Positions 7,830 to 16,856 are shown, counted from the stretch's first letter. The stretch: DNA of 50,099 bases from an uncultured Bacteroidales bacterium (GCA_902802265.1 CADCLN010000030.1:1-50099), one strand, 5' to 3'. Translations and numbers: made by a program. Notes: generated from the letters alone by a model not told the origin.

Positions 7830-10397
7830 TTATTGAAATTCTACAATCGTAATTCCCGCACCTCCCAACTGTATGTGTTCGTCGCGGAAACTTGACACAT
7901 TGGGGATGGTTGCCAGATACTGACGAATCAGCGTTTTCAAGATGCCGTTGCCCGTTCCGTGCAGGATTCTCACGCTGGAAACATTAGCCACCAATGCATC
8001 GTCAATGTAGTACGTGATGGTTTGCAAAGCTTCTTCGCCCCTCATGCCTCGCACGTCGATGTCCTGCGAAAAGTTCAAGGCTTTCTCTCTGATTTCGTTG
8101 CGAGTCTGTGTCGAAACAAACGTGGCGGCTCTTGGTTGTTCCTTCGGTGGTTCTGTAGGTTCCAGTCTGTTAATCTTGACATTTGTGATGACCGAACCGA
8201 ATACCACACTGGCTTCCTTTCCGTTGACACGTTGCACAATGCCTGGCGTCGTTGTGCCCTTGATGCGCACATAGTTTCCAGGTTGTGGTTGAAAAACAGC
8301 CGATGGCAGCAGACTTGCATTTCCTGAAGTCGCCTGATTCGTAGCCGCCTTTTTGCTTTTATCCTTGTTCTTATTCTGTCGGCGTTTCAGTTTCTCCATT
8401 TGTCGCTGAATGCGTTCCTCCAGGGCTGACGTATCTACCGCATGAATTTCCTCTTTAAATTCGTTATGTTCCTGTCTGATTTGTCGGGTTCGTTCATTCT
8501 CAGCCTGTGCCTCCTTGATTTCCCTTACCGTCTGTTCTATGCGGGCATTGGATCGTTGCAGCAGTTCTTCGGCTTCCGCTTTCGCCTTTGACAAGATTTC
8601 CTTGCGTTGTTCGCGCAGTTTCTGAATTTCTTCTTCATACTGCTCAATGGTTTGCTCCATCTGTCGCTCCTGCTGATGGATGTTTTGGCGCTTCTGTTCC
8701 CAGTAACGCTTGTCTCGGACAATGTCTTGCAGATATTTGTCCGAATTGATGTAGTCCTTGCCCACAATCTCCGACGCATCGGCGATGACATCCTCGGGCA
8801 AACCGATTTTCCTTGCAATCTCTACGGCAAACGAACTGCCCGGGTTGCCAATCTGCAGCTGGAACAGCGGCTGCATTTGCTGGCGGTCGTAGAGCATGGC
8901 TCCGTTGATGATGCCATCAGTGTCTTGAGCCAACAGTTTCAGGTTCTGGTAGTGGGTTGTAATAACTCCATAGGCATGTCTCTGGTTGAAGCGTTTCAGC
9001 ACAGCCTCAGCAATGGCGCCGCCAATTTGCGGCTCGGTGCCTGTACCGAATTCGTCAATCAGAATTAGGGTAGAACCGTCGGCGTGTTTCAGCATATTCT
9101 TCATATTGAGCAGGTGTGAAGAATAAGTCGAAAGGTCATTCTCAATAGACTGTTCGTCTCCGATGTCGATGAAGATGTTTCTGAAAATACCTGTCACACT
9201 GCTTTTTGCCATCGGCACAGGCAAACCACATTGAAGCATATATTGTAACAACCCTGTTGTTTTTAGGCAAACCGATTTGCCACCAGCATTAGGGCCAGAA
9301 ATCAGCAGGATGCGGTTCTTTCCGTTGATGTTGATGTCTAATGGAATCACCTTTTTTGCCTTTTCGCCAGTAAGCATCTCTGCCACATTCTCTTTCTTGA
9401 ACTTTTGTTGCAAAATGGGGTGAACCGCCAGGCTCCAGTCGATGACCTGCTTATTGGTGATTTTCGGTTCCAGGCTGTTCGTCAGGATGGCGAATTTAGC
9501 CTTTGCTCGGATAAAATCGATATCTGCCAGAAACTCGTAGCTGTAAAGGATGTCCTGAATTTCAGGACGCAGTGCAGCCGTAAAGTCCAGCAGAATCCTT
9601 TTGATTTCGTGCCGCTCGTCAGCCTCCAGTTCACGTATGCGGTTGTTTGCCTCCACCACTTCGGCTGGTTCAATGTAGATGGTTCGTCCCGTGTCCGATT
9701 CGTCATGGACAATGCCCTTGATTTTCCTTTTCATAGCAGGAGCCACAGGGATGACCAATCGTCCGTCGCGCAGGGTCGGGGCAACGTCCTTATCTACCAA
9801 TCCTTCAGTTTTTGCCGACTTCATGATATTGGCAAGCGTCTTGGAAATACTGCCAGCCGTTGCTGCCAGTTCTCGGCGTATGCTCATCAATTGTGGAGAG
9901 GCAGAGTCCTTCACATTGCCAAACTTATCAAGAATCTGGTCAATGCGTTTCACCACTTGTGGGTAAGTATGTACATTCCCGCTCAAGTCGTGCAAATGCT
10001 TATATTTATAGGGAACATCCTCGGCTGTGTCGTCAGGCAGCATATCCTCTTCCTCGCCGTTATCCAGTTTCTTCAGGAACGAAACAATCAGGCAAATGGT
10101 GTGGAGTGAACGCTGCAGGTCAAACATCTCTTGCACCTCCAGATAAGTATTCTCTATGCGGGCATGTTTCAATGCGTCGCGCACATCGAAGAAGTGCTGA
10201 TCGGGGAAATCCTCTTCTTGCAGAATCTGCACAAACTCCATCGTCTGACCAATCTCGCGCCTGATTTTTTGTTCATCGGCAGAGAAAGCCATCTCCTGCA
10301 CCCTTTGTCCGCCCAGGGTGCAAAGACATTGTTCGGTAATCATCTCCCGAATCTTGTCAAACGATATTTTCTGTTCAAAATTAGATGGATAAATCAT
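7830..10397 (-). CDS. mutS2: MutS2-family ATPase/endonuclease
   Basis: 855 residues, a little longer than typical. There is no mismatch-recognition domain, as expected for MutS2. The Walker A motif GPNAGGKS is near residue 366, and the Walker B/signature LILIDEFGTGTEPQ is near 445-458. A long coiled coil (about 515-640) is rich in Glu and Gln. The C-terminal Smr nuclease domain (about 775-855) has DVRG and RILHGTGNG. MutS2 suppresses recombination and acts on branched DNA or collided ribosomes in other bacteria. Its start codon overlaps the uvrA stop by 4 bp (ATGA), so the two are translationally coupled. Confidence 0.95.
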   Translation of the reverse strand: MIYPSNFEQKISFDKIREMITEQCLCTLGGQRVQEMAFSADEQKIRREIGQTMEFVQILQEEDFPDQHFFDVRDALKHARIENTYLEVQEMFDLQRSLHTICLIVSFLKKLDNGEEEDMLPDDTAEDVPYKYKHLHDLSGNVHTYPQVVKRIDQILDKFGNVKDSASPQLMSIRRELAATAGSISKTLANIMKSAKTEGLVDKDVAPTLRDGRLVIPVAPAMKRKIKGIVHDESDTGRTIYIEPAEVVEANNRIRELEADERHEIKRILLDFTAALRPEIQDILYSYEFLADIDFIRAKAKFAILTNSLEPKITNKQVIDWSLAVHPILQQKFKKENVAEMLTGEKAKKVIPLDININGKNRILLISGPNAGGKSVCLKTTGLLQYMLQCGLPVPMAKSSVTGIFRNIFIDIGDEQSIENDLSTYSSHLLNMKNMLKHADGSTLILIDEFGTGTEPQIGGAIAEAVLKRFNQRHAYGVITTHYQNLKLLAQDTDGIINGAMLYDRQQMQPLFQLQIGNPGSSFAVEIARKIGLPEDVIADASEIVGKDYINSDKYLQDIVRDKRYWEQKRQNIHQQERQMEQTIEQYEEEIQKLREQRKEILSKAKAEAEELLQRSNARIEQTVREIKEAQAENERTRQIRQEHNEFKEEIHAVDTSALEERIQRQMEKLKRRQNKNKDKSKKAATNQATSGNASLLPSAVFQPQPGNYVRIKGTTTPGIVQRVNGKEASVVFGSVITNVKINRLEPTEPPKEQPRAATFVSTQTRNEIREKALNFSQDIDVRGMRGEEALQTITYYIDDALVANVSSVRILHGTGNGILKTLIRQYLATIPNVSSFRDEHIQLGGAGITIVEFQ

Positions 10398-13222
10398 AAG
10401 TGCAGTTCCTGTTTCAAAAAATTAGCAGTAATACCTTTGCCCGATAGCGCCACCTCTTCAGGCGTACCTGTCACCACCACTTCACCGCCACCTCTGCCGC
10501 CTTCCGGTCCCATGTCGATGATGTAGTCAGCCAGTTTTATCACGTCAAGATTGTGCTCAATCACCAGCACCGTGTTTCCTTTGTTTACCAGGCGGTTCAG
10601 CACTTCCATCAAGATGCGGATATCCTCAAAGTGCAGTCCCGTCGTGGGTTCGTCAAGGATGTACAACGTCTTGCCCGTATCTTTCTTGGAAAGTTCCGTA
10701 GCCAACTTCACACGCTGACTTTCTCCGCCCGAAAGGGTAGAGGAAGGCTGTCCCAGTTTGATGTAACCCAGTCCCACGTCCTGTATGGTTTTTATCTTCG
10801 AAAGAATCTGTGGCTGGTTCTCGAAAAACTCCACAGCCTGGTTGATGGTCATGTCCAGCACATCGGCAATCGACTTGCCCTTGAATCTCACTTCCAGTGT
10901 CTCGCGGTTGTATCGTTTGCCACGACAATCCTCACAGGGCACCAGCACATCGGGCAGGAAGTTCATTTGGATGGTCTTGTAGCCGTTACCCGAACAAGTT
11001 TCACAGCGGCCACCTTTCACATTGAACGAAAAACGTCCAGGCTTGTAGCCACGCATCTTCGCTTCTGGCATTTCGATGAACAGCGCACGAATGTCAGTGA
11101 ATACACCCGTGTAGGTAGCAGGGTTTGAACGCGGGGTGCGTCCCAGCGGACTTTGGTCCACATTGACCACCTTATCTACATTCCTGACACCCTCAATGCA
11201 GTCATACTCCAGCGGTTCTTTCAGCGACCGATAAAACGTCTGCGACAAGATGGGTTGCAGCGTTTCGTTCACCAACGACGATTTTCCACTGCCGCTCACA
11301 CCAGTTACCACGACGAGCCTGCCCAACGGGAAATTTACGGTTACATTCTTCAGGTTATTCCCCCTTGCTCCGTGAATGGTGATGCAGAGCCCGTTCCCCT
11401 TTCTGCGTTCTGCGGGCACCTCGATGCTGCGTTCACCGTTCAGATATTGTGAAGTCAGCGTGTGTGTCTTCAGCATATCCTCTGGCGTGCCCTGGAACAT
11501 CACTTCGCCTCCATTTCTGCCAGCCTTCGGTCCCATGTCAACCACGTAGTCCGAATGGGTCATCATGTCCTTGTCGTGTTCCACCACCACCACCGTGTTG
11601 CCTTCGTCTCGCAAAGCCTTCAGCGAATTAATCAGGCGAATGTTGTCGCGCTGATGCAGTCCAATGCTGGGTTCGTCCAGAATATAAAGCACATTCACCA
11701 ACTTGGCACCAATCTGGGTTGCCAGTCGGATGCGTTGACTCTCTCCGCCCGAAAGACTCATGCTGCTTCTCGACAGAGACAGATAGTTCAGTCCGACATT
11801 CAAGAGAAACTCCAGTCTCGACCGTATCTCTTTGATAATCTCTGTGGCTACCGCCCTTTGTTTACCTTCCAGTTTAGGTTCAATATCGTTGAACCACTCG
11901 TAGAGTTCGTGCAAATCCATGCTCGAAAGTTCATGGATATTTTTACCTGCGATGCGGAAATACAGAGCCTCCTTGTTCAGTCTGCTTCCCTTGCAGACAG
12001 GGCAGGGGGCCACGCTGTCAAACGAGTCTGCCCACTTCTGGGCAGAAGCCGAAGTCTCCGAGTCGCGCAACTGGTGAATATACTTTGCCAGCCCCTCATA
12101 CTCCGTATAGTAGTCGCTGTTCATGTGGAGCAATTCAGCCTTGATTCGGATGCGTTCCTGCCGACCGTAAATGATTTCGTGGATAGCCTCTTCGGGCAAA
12201 TCCCTGACAGGCGTGTTCAGGTCATACCCGTGTGCCTCCAGCACGGCTTCAATCTGCCAGAAGATAAAAGCCTTCTTGGCCTTGCCCAGCGGAGCCAGCG
12301 CACCCTCGGCTACCGACAGATTCCGGTCGGGCACAATCTTGTCCTCGTCAATGAGGCTCACCATGCCCAGCCCCTTGCAATGTGGGCAGGCACCTTGTGG
12401 TGAGTTGAACGAGAAATTGTTGGGTGCAGGTTCATGATAACACAGTCCCGTCGTGGGGCACATCAGTTGCTTGGAGTAGTGCTTCACCTGGTCCGAATCC
12501 TTCTCGCCTACCATCAACTGCCCGTCGCCCATCTTCATGGCCACTTCCAGACTCTTCTTCAGGCGATCCGCATCTTTTCCGTTCACGGCGAGTTTGTCAA
12601 TCACCACCTCGATATTGTGATTCTTGTAACGATCCACCTTCATGCCAGGCATCACCTCCACAATCTCCCCATCGACACGAGCCCAAAGATACCCCTTCTT
12701 GCGAATGCTTTCAAACAGTTCGCGGTAGTGACCCTTGCGGCTTTTCACCATCGGTGCCAAAATGTAGATGCGCTTGCCGTCATAATCCTTCAGAATCTGC
12801 TGCTGCACCTGTTCCTCGGTATATTTCACCATGCGCTCGCCCGTTTCATAACTGTATGCCTCTCCGGCACGTGCGAACAGCAGACGCATATAATCATAGA
12901 CCTCCGTCACCGTGCCCACGGTGGACCGAGGATTCTTGTTCGTAGTCTTCTGTTCGATGCTGATGACGGGCGACAACCCTGTGATTTTATCCACATCGGG
13001 ACGTTCCATGTTGCCGAGGAAATTCCTCACATAGGCTGAGAACGTCTCGATGTAGCGTCTCTGTCCCTCTGCAAACAAAGTGTCGAAAGCCAACGACGAC
13101 TTGCCACTTCCGCTTAGTCCGGTGATGACTGTCAGACTGTTGCGCGGAATGGTCACGTCGATGTTCTTCAGGTTGTGCACCCTTGCACCCTCAATTTCGA
13201 TATGCTGTCTATCTCTGTTCAT
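10394..13222 (-). CDS. uvrA: Excinuclease ABC subunit A
   Basis: 942 residues, normal length. UvrA finds bulky DNA lesions and loads UvrB in nucleotide excision repair. Two ABC ATPase modules are visible: GLSGSGKSS near residue 32 and GVSGSGKSS near 644, with signature motifs SLSGGESQRIRLA and TLSGGESQRVKLA and Walker B helices ending in LYILDEP. Zinc-binding Cys pairs occur in CPHCKGLG, CPVCKGS and CETCSGNG/CEDCRG. It starts 6 bp after the stop of the CHU_C-domain gene. Confidence 0.98.
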   Translation of the reverse strand: MNRDRQHIEIEGARVHNLKNIDVTIPRNSLTVITGLSGSGKSSLAFDTLFAEGQRRYIETFSAYVRNFLGNMERPDVDKITGLSPVISIEQKTTNKNPRSTVGTVTEVYDYMRLLFARAGEAYSYETGERMVKYTEEQVQQQILKDYDGKRIYILAPMVKSRKGHYRELFESIRKKGYLWARVDGEIVEVMPGMKVDRYKNHNIEVVIDKLAVNGKDADRLKKSLEVAMKMGDGQLMVGEKDSDQVKHYSKQLMCPTTGLCYHEPAPNNFSFNSPQGACPHCKGLGMVSLIDEDKIVPDRNLSVAEGALAPLGKAKKAFIFWQIEAVLEAHGYDLNTPVRDLPEEAIHEIIYGRQERIRIKAELLHMNSDYYTEYEGLAKYIHQLRDSETSASAQKWADSFDSVAPCPVCKGSRLNKEALYFRIAGKNIHELSSMDLHELYEWFNDIEPKLEGKQRAVATEIIKEIRSRLEFLLNVGLNYLSLSRSSMSLSGGESQRIRLATQIGAKLVNVLYILDEPSIGLHQRDNIRLINSLKALRDEGNTVVVVEHDKDMMTHSDYVVDMGPKAGRNGGEVMFQGTPEDMLKTHTLTSQYLNGERSIEVPAERRKGNGLCITIHGARGNNLKNVTVNFPLGRLVVVTGVSGSGKSSLVNETLQPILSQTFYRSLKEPLEYDCIEGVRNVDKVVNVDQSPLGRTPRSNPATYTGVFTDIRALFIEMPEAKMRGYKPGRFSFNVKGGRCETCSGNGYKTIQMNFLPDVLVPCEDCRGKRYNRETLEVRFKGKSIADVLDMTINQAVEFFENQPQILSKIKTIQDVGLGYIKLGQPSSTLSGGESQRVKLATELSKKDTGKTLYILDEPTTGLHFEDIRILMEVLNRLVNKGNTVLVIEHNLDVIKLADYIIDMGPEGGRGGGEVVVTGTPEEVALSGKGITANFLKQELHL

Positions 13223-13228
13223 CCGTAG

Positions 13229-13984
13229 TCAATTCTCAGTGCTTCCGTCCGTCTCGTTGCTTTCCTTATACCCCTTCAGCACATTGATGGCCTTCTTGAT
13301 TTTATAAGTCACGCCGTCGCTGCCCTCAGCCACAAGGTTCAGGAAATAAACGCCGTCCTTAGCCACCCTTCCACCGATATATCCATCCCAGATGCAAAGG
13401 CGACCCGCGGTCGATTTCTCATGATTCACCGCCTCCTCATAGTTGCACGAAGCCACCTTCTTGCCCCAGCGGTTGAAAATCATGGCCTCCATCCTGACTA
13501 TCGACTTGTAGCTCAGAATGAGGTAATCGTTACGGCCATCGCCATTCGGAGAAATGCCGTCAGGACAAGTCAGCGAAGATTCAGGGATGGTGAAAGTGAT
13601 GGAGTCCAGGTCGTCAATGTCGTACATCTTCTTCCCGTCATAATAGCAGGACACCGAAAACTTCACGTTGTAAACCCCCGACTCCGTCAGCGTGAACTCC
13701 GTGTCGCGCTCACTTCTTCTCACCTGCAGATTCGCCCTTCCCTGTTCAATCTTCCTCAGTTGCCACTCGTAGTAGCAAGTGAATTCCTCCTCGTTCACCA
13801 TGTTTGCCATACAGGAGATGGTCAGCGGAGCCTCCTCCGAAAACGACTCACCACCATAGATGGTGTCCGTCTCGTTGTGTTCTTTTGAAAAATAAGCAAT
13901 GGCAGGATTAGCATTCGGAATGAGTGTCTGACTCATCACGGACGCAGCAAAAAACAAAAAGCAAATACTAAACAAATATCGCAT
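13229..13984 (-). CDS. Secreted protein with CHU_C / type-B sorting-like C-terminal domain
   Basis: 251 residues with a signal peptide of 18 residues (ending VMSQ). The middle region (about 50-130) resembles an Ig- or PKD-like sandwich. The C-terminal 100 residues hold CPDGISPNGDGRNDYLILSY, then IFNRWGKKV, then WDGYIGG, then DGVYFLNLVAEG. This is the gliding-motility-associated CHU_C domain that serves as a type B signal for type IX secretion. At only 251 residues it is short for this class. It is the first gene of the long minus-strand run and shares its promoter with uvrA and mutS2, an unusual pairing. Confidence 0.82.
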   Translation of the reverse strand: MRYLFSICFLFFAASVMSQTLIPNANPAIAYFSKEHNETDTIYGGESFSEEAPLTISCMANMVNEEEFTCYYEWQLRKIEQGRANLQVRRSERDTEFTLTESGVYNVKFSVSCYYDGKKMYDIDDLDSITFTIPESSLTCPDGISPNGDGRNDYLILSYKSIVRMEAMIFNRWGKKVASCNYEEAVNHEKSTAGRLCIWDGYIGGRVAKDGVYFLNLVAEGSDGVTYKIKKAINVLKGYKESNETDGSTEN

Positions 13985-14013
13985 GGTTCTACATCATTTT
14001 ATAAAACAAGACG

Positions 14014-14021
14014 CAAAGATA
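14014..14021 (-). promoter_or_regulatory. -7 promoter box for the CHU_C-uvrA-mutS2-mnmE run
   Basis: Minus strand TATCTTTG, an exact TAnnTTTG box, 30 bp upstream of the start at 13984. It is the only good box found for the seven-gene minus-strand run. Confidence 0.65.
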
Positions 14022-14106
14022 AGGCTTTTTGGTATCATTTCACATGAAAAAAACAATAAAAAGCCACTAAAAACTAAAAAACCACTTTTATATAATAAAA
14101 AATCAC

Positions 14107-14114
14107 TAATTTTG
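14107..14114 (+). promoter_or_regulatory. -7 promoter box for the LysM gene
   Basis: TAATTTTG fits TAnnTTTG, with a start codon 22 bp downstream at 14136. It faces away from the box at 14014 in the same intergenic region. Confidence 0.6.
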
Positions 14115-14135
14115 CGACTCAAAATCTCAAACATT

Positions 14136-15506
14136 ATGAACAGACCCTTTGCACTCTCACTACTCTTCATTCTTCATTCCGCACTCTTCATTTCTCATTC
14201 CTTTGCCCAGACAGATTGCAAAACCACCCACAAGGCAGCCAAGAAGGAAACCATCTACGGCATCTCCCATCTGTATGGCATCACCGAGGAAGAACTCATT
14301 GCAGCCAACCCCATCCTGTTGGAGAAGAAACTGAAAAAGGGGCAGGAACTCTGCATACCCTACAGCACAGCAGAACGCGACTCCATGCGCCGGAACGAAG
14401 AAGAACGAATCGCCGCCGAACAAGCTGCCATGATTCATCCGCTCACCACGGTGAATGTGGCCGTCATCCTGCCGTTTGCACTCGACAAGCCCAAGCAGAG
14501 CGAAGAAGCACAGAAGATGATGGACTTCTATAAAGGCATCCTGCTCACGGTCGATTCGCTCAAACGGGCAGGACTTAACCTCGACATCATTACCCTGGAC
14601 GAAGGCCCAGCCGACAACTCCAAGATACAGTCTGTGCTGCAGCACACCAAACTGCGCGAAGCCCACCTCATCATCGGTCCAGGACGCAATGCCGACATCA
14701 ACCCTGTAGCCGCCTTTGCACAGCAGCACCACATTCCGCTCGTCATCCCCTTTGCCAACACCGAGGGCATCATCGGAGGTCGTCCCTACGTCTTCCAGTG
14801 CAACACACACCTGTCTGCCCATTATCCACAAGTCAACAAACGCTTCTTGGCACGTCATGCCGACGACAACATCATCTTTGTAGATATGAACGACAAGCAG
14901 GAAGCCTACACCAAGCAACTGGCACAGGCACTCGATGCAGCCTCCGTAAAATATCAGCGCATCAGCTTCACCGAAATGGACAGCAAATTCACACCCATGC
15001 TCAATGCCAGCCAAAACAACCTCATCCTGCCGTCCTCTCCCACCAGCGGCAGCTTCGAAATGCTCTGCCTGAAACTGAACAACCTGAACCTGGACGCTGG
15101 CTACCACCTGCAGCTCTTAGGCTCGTCCGAATGGCAGACACTGCCACAGAAGAGCCAGAAGAATATGTACAAATACAGCGCAACCTACTTCACCACATTC
15201 TACACCAACACCCTGTCCTCCCGCACCCAGCGGTTCTGCCAGCAATTCCAGGAAGCCTACAAGCACCAGCAATACCAGAGCTATCCACGCTACGGCGAAA
15301 TGGGGCACGACATCTCCGCATTCTTCCTCACCGCCTTGCAACGCTATGGCGACAAATTCTTCCAGCACATCCTGCAGCACGACTACAACTCCCTGCAGAT
15401 GCCCCTCCATTTCCAGCGCAAAGACGACCAAAGCGGCTACACCAACACCGCCACCTACGTCATCTACTACAAACCCGAAGGGGATATTATATTGACAACC
15501 TTTTAG
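14136..15506 (+). CDS. Exported LysM-domain protein with periplasmic-binding (type 1) fold
   Basis: 456 residues from the ATG at 14136. I chose this start because a promoter box and a clean signal peptide (ending SHSFAQ) fit it, while the longer open frame begins upstream of that promoter. Residues about 25-75 form a LysM module (KKETIYGISHLYGITEEELI, then LKKGQELCIP), which binds peptidoglycan. From about 100 on the chain resembles amino-acid ABC transporter-type binding proteins (TVNVAVILPFALDKP, LIIGPGRNADINPVA, IPLVIPFANTEG). Such LysM/binding-fold fusions are common in Bacteroidetes. Ligand and role are unknown. Confidence 0.85.
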   Translation: MNRPFALSLLFILHSALFISHSFAQTDCKTTHKAAKKETIYGISHLYGITEEELIAANPILLEKKLKKGQELCIPYSTAERDSMRRNEEERIAAEQAAMIHPLTTVNVAVILPFALDKPKQSEEAQKMMDFYKGILLTVDSLKRAGLNLDIITLDEGPADNSKIQSVLQHTKLREAHLIIGPGRNADINPVAAFAQQHHIPLVIPFANTEGIIGGRPYVFQCNTHLSAHYPQVNKRFLARHADDNIIFVDMNDKQEAYTKQLAQALDAASVKYQRISFTEMDSKFTPMLNASQNNLILPSSPTSGSFEMLCLKLNNLNLDAGYHLQLLGSSEWQTLPQKSQKNMYKYSATYFTTFYTNTLSSRTQRFCQQFQEAYKHQQYQSYPRYGEMGHDISAFFLTALQRYGDKFFQHILQHDYNSLQMPLHFQRKDDQSGYTNTATYVIYYKPEGDIILTTF

Positions 15507-15528
15507 AATAAGACCAGACCCTCTCTAA

Positions 15529-15546
15529 CTCCCCCACTAGGGGGAG
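15529..15546. terminator. G/C-rich hairpin after the LysM gene
   Basis: CTCCCCC (15529-15535) pairs perfectly with GGGGGAG (15540-15546) around a 4-base loop. It begins 22 bp past the stop at 15506. The trailing bases (GACTTTTGGGG) are only partly T-rich, so it could be a terminator or one of the genome's dispersed G/C-rich hairpins. Confidence 0.5.
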
Positions 15547-15566
15547 GACTTTTGGGGAGAAAAAAA

Positions 15567-15621
15567 GGTAAAAGGTAAATGGTAAATAGTAAATGGTAAA
15601 TATAGTTGGTAAATGGTAAAT
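15567..15621 (+). repeat. GGTAAAT heptamer array across the start of the barrel gene
   Basis: About seven copies of GGTAAAT or close variants run into the first codons of the next gene. Two short upstream reading frames begin in the array (ATG at 15579 and at 15593); the second one ends at 15619, overlapping the main ATG at 15613. Confidence 0.7.
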
Positions 15622-16335
15622 AAAAAGATTTTCCTTCTTTTCACGCTTTTCCTCATAGCCTCCTACAGCCCATGTGTGGCGCAGGTAGGACAACGTCGCA
15701 CCGACTTCTCCATCGGAGCCACAGGCGGCTACACCATGAATCGCCGCAACTTCCAGCCCAAAATCAAGCAGGCAAACCTGGGCTTTCCCATGGTAGGCTT
15801 CGCAGCTCGATACATCTGCGAGAAATACTTCACCTGCATTGCAGGCATACAGGCAGAGGTGAATTACAACAACCTGGGATGGAAGGAAGTCATTGAGGAC
15901 GGTTCCGGCAACACCTATTCACGCGACATCCACTACATCGAGGTGCCCATCCTCATGCAGATGGGGTGGGGACGCGAACTCCGCGGATTCAAATTCGTCT
16001 TCATGGCAGGACCGCAGTTTGGCTTCTGCCTCGGCACAGCTGAGCACTACGGAGGCGACCCATGGGACACCAGCCACCGTCCGCAGAACGTCACCCATCA
16101 GTATGGCAAAGACCTCGACAACACCTTCGACTACGGCATTGCAGCCGGCTTGGGCGTGGAGTTCTCTTCTGCCATCGGCCACTTCATCCTCGAAGGGCGC
16201 TACTACTACGGACTGGGCGACGCCTTCGACAACTCCAAGAAAGGCTATTTCGGTCGGTCTGCCAACCAGACCATCGCTGCCAAGCTCACCTACCTCTTCG
16301 ACATCGTGAAAACCAAAGACTGCGTGCGAAAATAG
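15613..16335 (+). CDS. PorT-like outer-membrane beta-barrel protein
   Basis: 240 residues with a signal peptide of about 23 residues (ending CVAQ). The rest alternates amphipathic strands and turns with the family look of small PorT or OMP_b-brl barrels (FSIGATGGYTMNRRNF, IAGIQAEVNYNNLGW, YIEVPILMQMGWG, FVFMAGPQFGFCLG, GIAAGLGVEF, FILEGRYYYGLGDAF). It ends in a strand with a penultimate hydrophobic stretch and a short charged tail. The cargo or ligand is unknown. Its ATG lies inside a heptamer repeat array, so translation may be sensitive to repeat number. Confidence 0.82.
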   Translation: MVNKKIFLLFTLFLIASYSPCVAQVGQRRTDFSIGATGGYTMNRRNFQPKIKQANLGFPMVGFAARYICEKYFTCIAGIQAEVNYNNLGWKEVIEDGSGNTYSRDIHYIEVPILMQMGWGRELRGFKFVFMAGPQFGFCLGTAEHYGGDPWDTSHRPQNVTHQYGKDLDNTFDYGIAAGLGVEFSSAIGHFILEGRYYYGLGDAFDNSKKGYFGRSANQTIAAKLTYLFDIVKTKDCVRK

Positions 16336-16438
16336 CACGAAATTGTAAGGTCAAATATAAAATTGCCCTTTTCTTGTCAAAAAAAGCCGACAGGAAAAGG
16401 GTAATTTGTTAAAAAAAGAAATTTTCTTGCCCTTTTTC

Positions 16439-16469
16439 TTGCACGTTAAAAATATTCCCTATATCTTTG
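16439..16469 (+). promoter_or_regulatory. Promoter of the structured RNA (-33 TTG, -7 TATCTTTG)
   Basis: TTG at 16439-16441 and TATCTTTG at 16462-16469 are separated by 20 bases, the expected layout for the Bacteroidetes primary sigma factor. No start codon or coding frame follows; a structured RNA does. Confidence 0.75.
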
Positions 16470-16475
16470 CAACAC

Positions 16476-16722
16476 TAAAAACAAAAAACGCTCATTGATA
16501 TAGACCGGGGGATGATAGATCGGGATACTCATCAAATTACATCAGAAAACCGGGAATGCGATTCAGTTAATGGCGGGCCACGCCTCCCTGTCGCCAGGTC
16601 TTCGAGCCTGGAGTTTCGGCGGGCATAGGTAACTCTTCGAGTCGGTGGATTACAAAGGCTGAACCTGCGCTCAAAACCTATAAGCTCGGAGTTTCATCAC
16701 ATCGCCTCCTCTGGTCTTTTTA
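16476..16722 (+). ncRNA. Structured non-coding RNA, 6S/Bacteroidales-1-like candidate
   Basis: About 245 bases follow a strong promoter and contain no credible coding frame. The ends can pair: 16502-16514 (AGACCGGGGGAUG) with 16700-16717 (CAUC, then CCUCC, then GGUCU). This closes the molecule just before a T-run. Inside are a hairpin CCAGG (16594-16598)/CCUGG (16607-16611) and a long-range helix AUAGGU (16625-16630)/ACCUAU (16676-16681). An alternative hairpin near the 5' end (GAUGA 16511-16515 with UCAUC 16529-16533) would compete with the closing stem. Overall size, closing stem and lack of linked gene resemble 6S RNA or the Bacteroidales-1 motif. It lacks the marks I would expect for tmRNA, RNase P RNA or SRP RNA. 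The name is inference. Confidence 0.6.
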
Positions 16723-16730
16723 TATAAAGA

Positions 16731-16776
16731 AGAAAAGGAAGAAGTCACCACGACCGCTTCCTTTTCTTTGTTTTTG
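16731..16776 (+). terminator. Strong intrinsic terminator after the structured RNA
   Basis: AGAAAAGGAAG (16731-16741) pairs with CTTCCTTTTCT (16757-16767), an 11-bp perfect stem with a 15-base loop and a T-rich tail. The RNA may end here, or earlier at the T-run beginning at 16717. Confidence 0.8.
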
Positions 16777-16793
16777 ATGTCATACGTTTTTTT

Positions 16794-16856
16794 CTTCTCA
16801 TTAAAGTTTGACTTCTTCTCACTAAAGTTTGACTTCGTCGAGCTAAAGGTTCGTTT
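16794..16856. repeat. Three 21-bp tandem repeats, the third ending in a dispersed motif
   Basis: 16794-16814 and 16815-16835 are copies of a 21-mer (CTTCTCA.TAAAGTTTGACTT) with one mismatch. 16836-16856 is a divergent third copy containing CGAGCTAAAGGTTC, which recurs at 19930-19945 and, in part, at 45705-45714. The remaining bases 16857-16959 hold a degenerate 'ACCACA..GATTACAC' repeat and no gene. Confidence 0.65.

Noticed and set aside
14160-15107. Minus-strand gene of 315 codons opposite the LysM gene
   Set aside because: The plus strand has a signal peptide, LysM and binding-fold motifs; the antisense product has no recognisable features.
16476-16722. tmRNA, RNase P RNA or SRP RNA
   Set aside because: I saw no tRNA-like ends with a GTTCGA arm, no P4-like GAGGAAAGTCCGG, and no GGAA-tetraloop SRP domain. 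A 6S-like RNA fits better.
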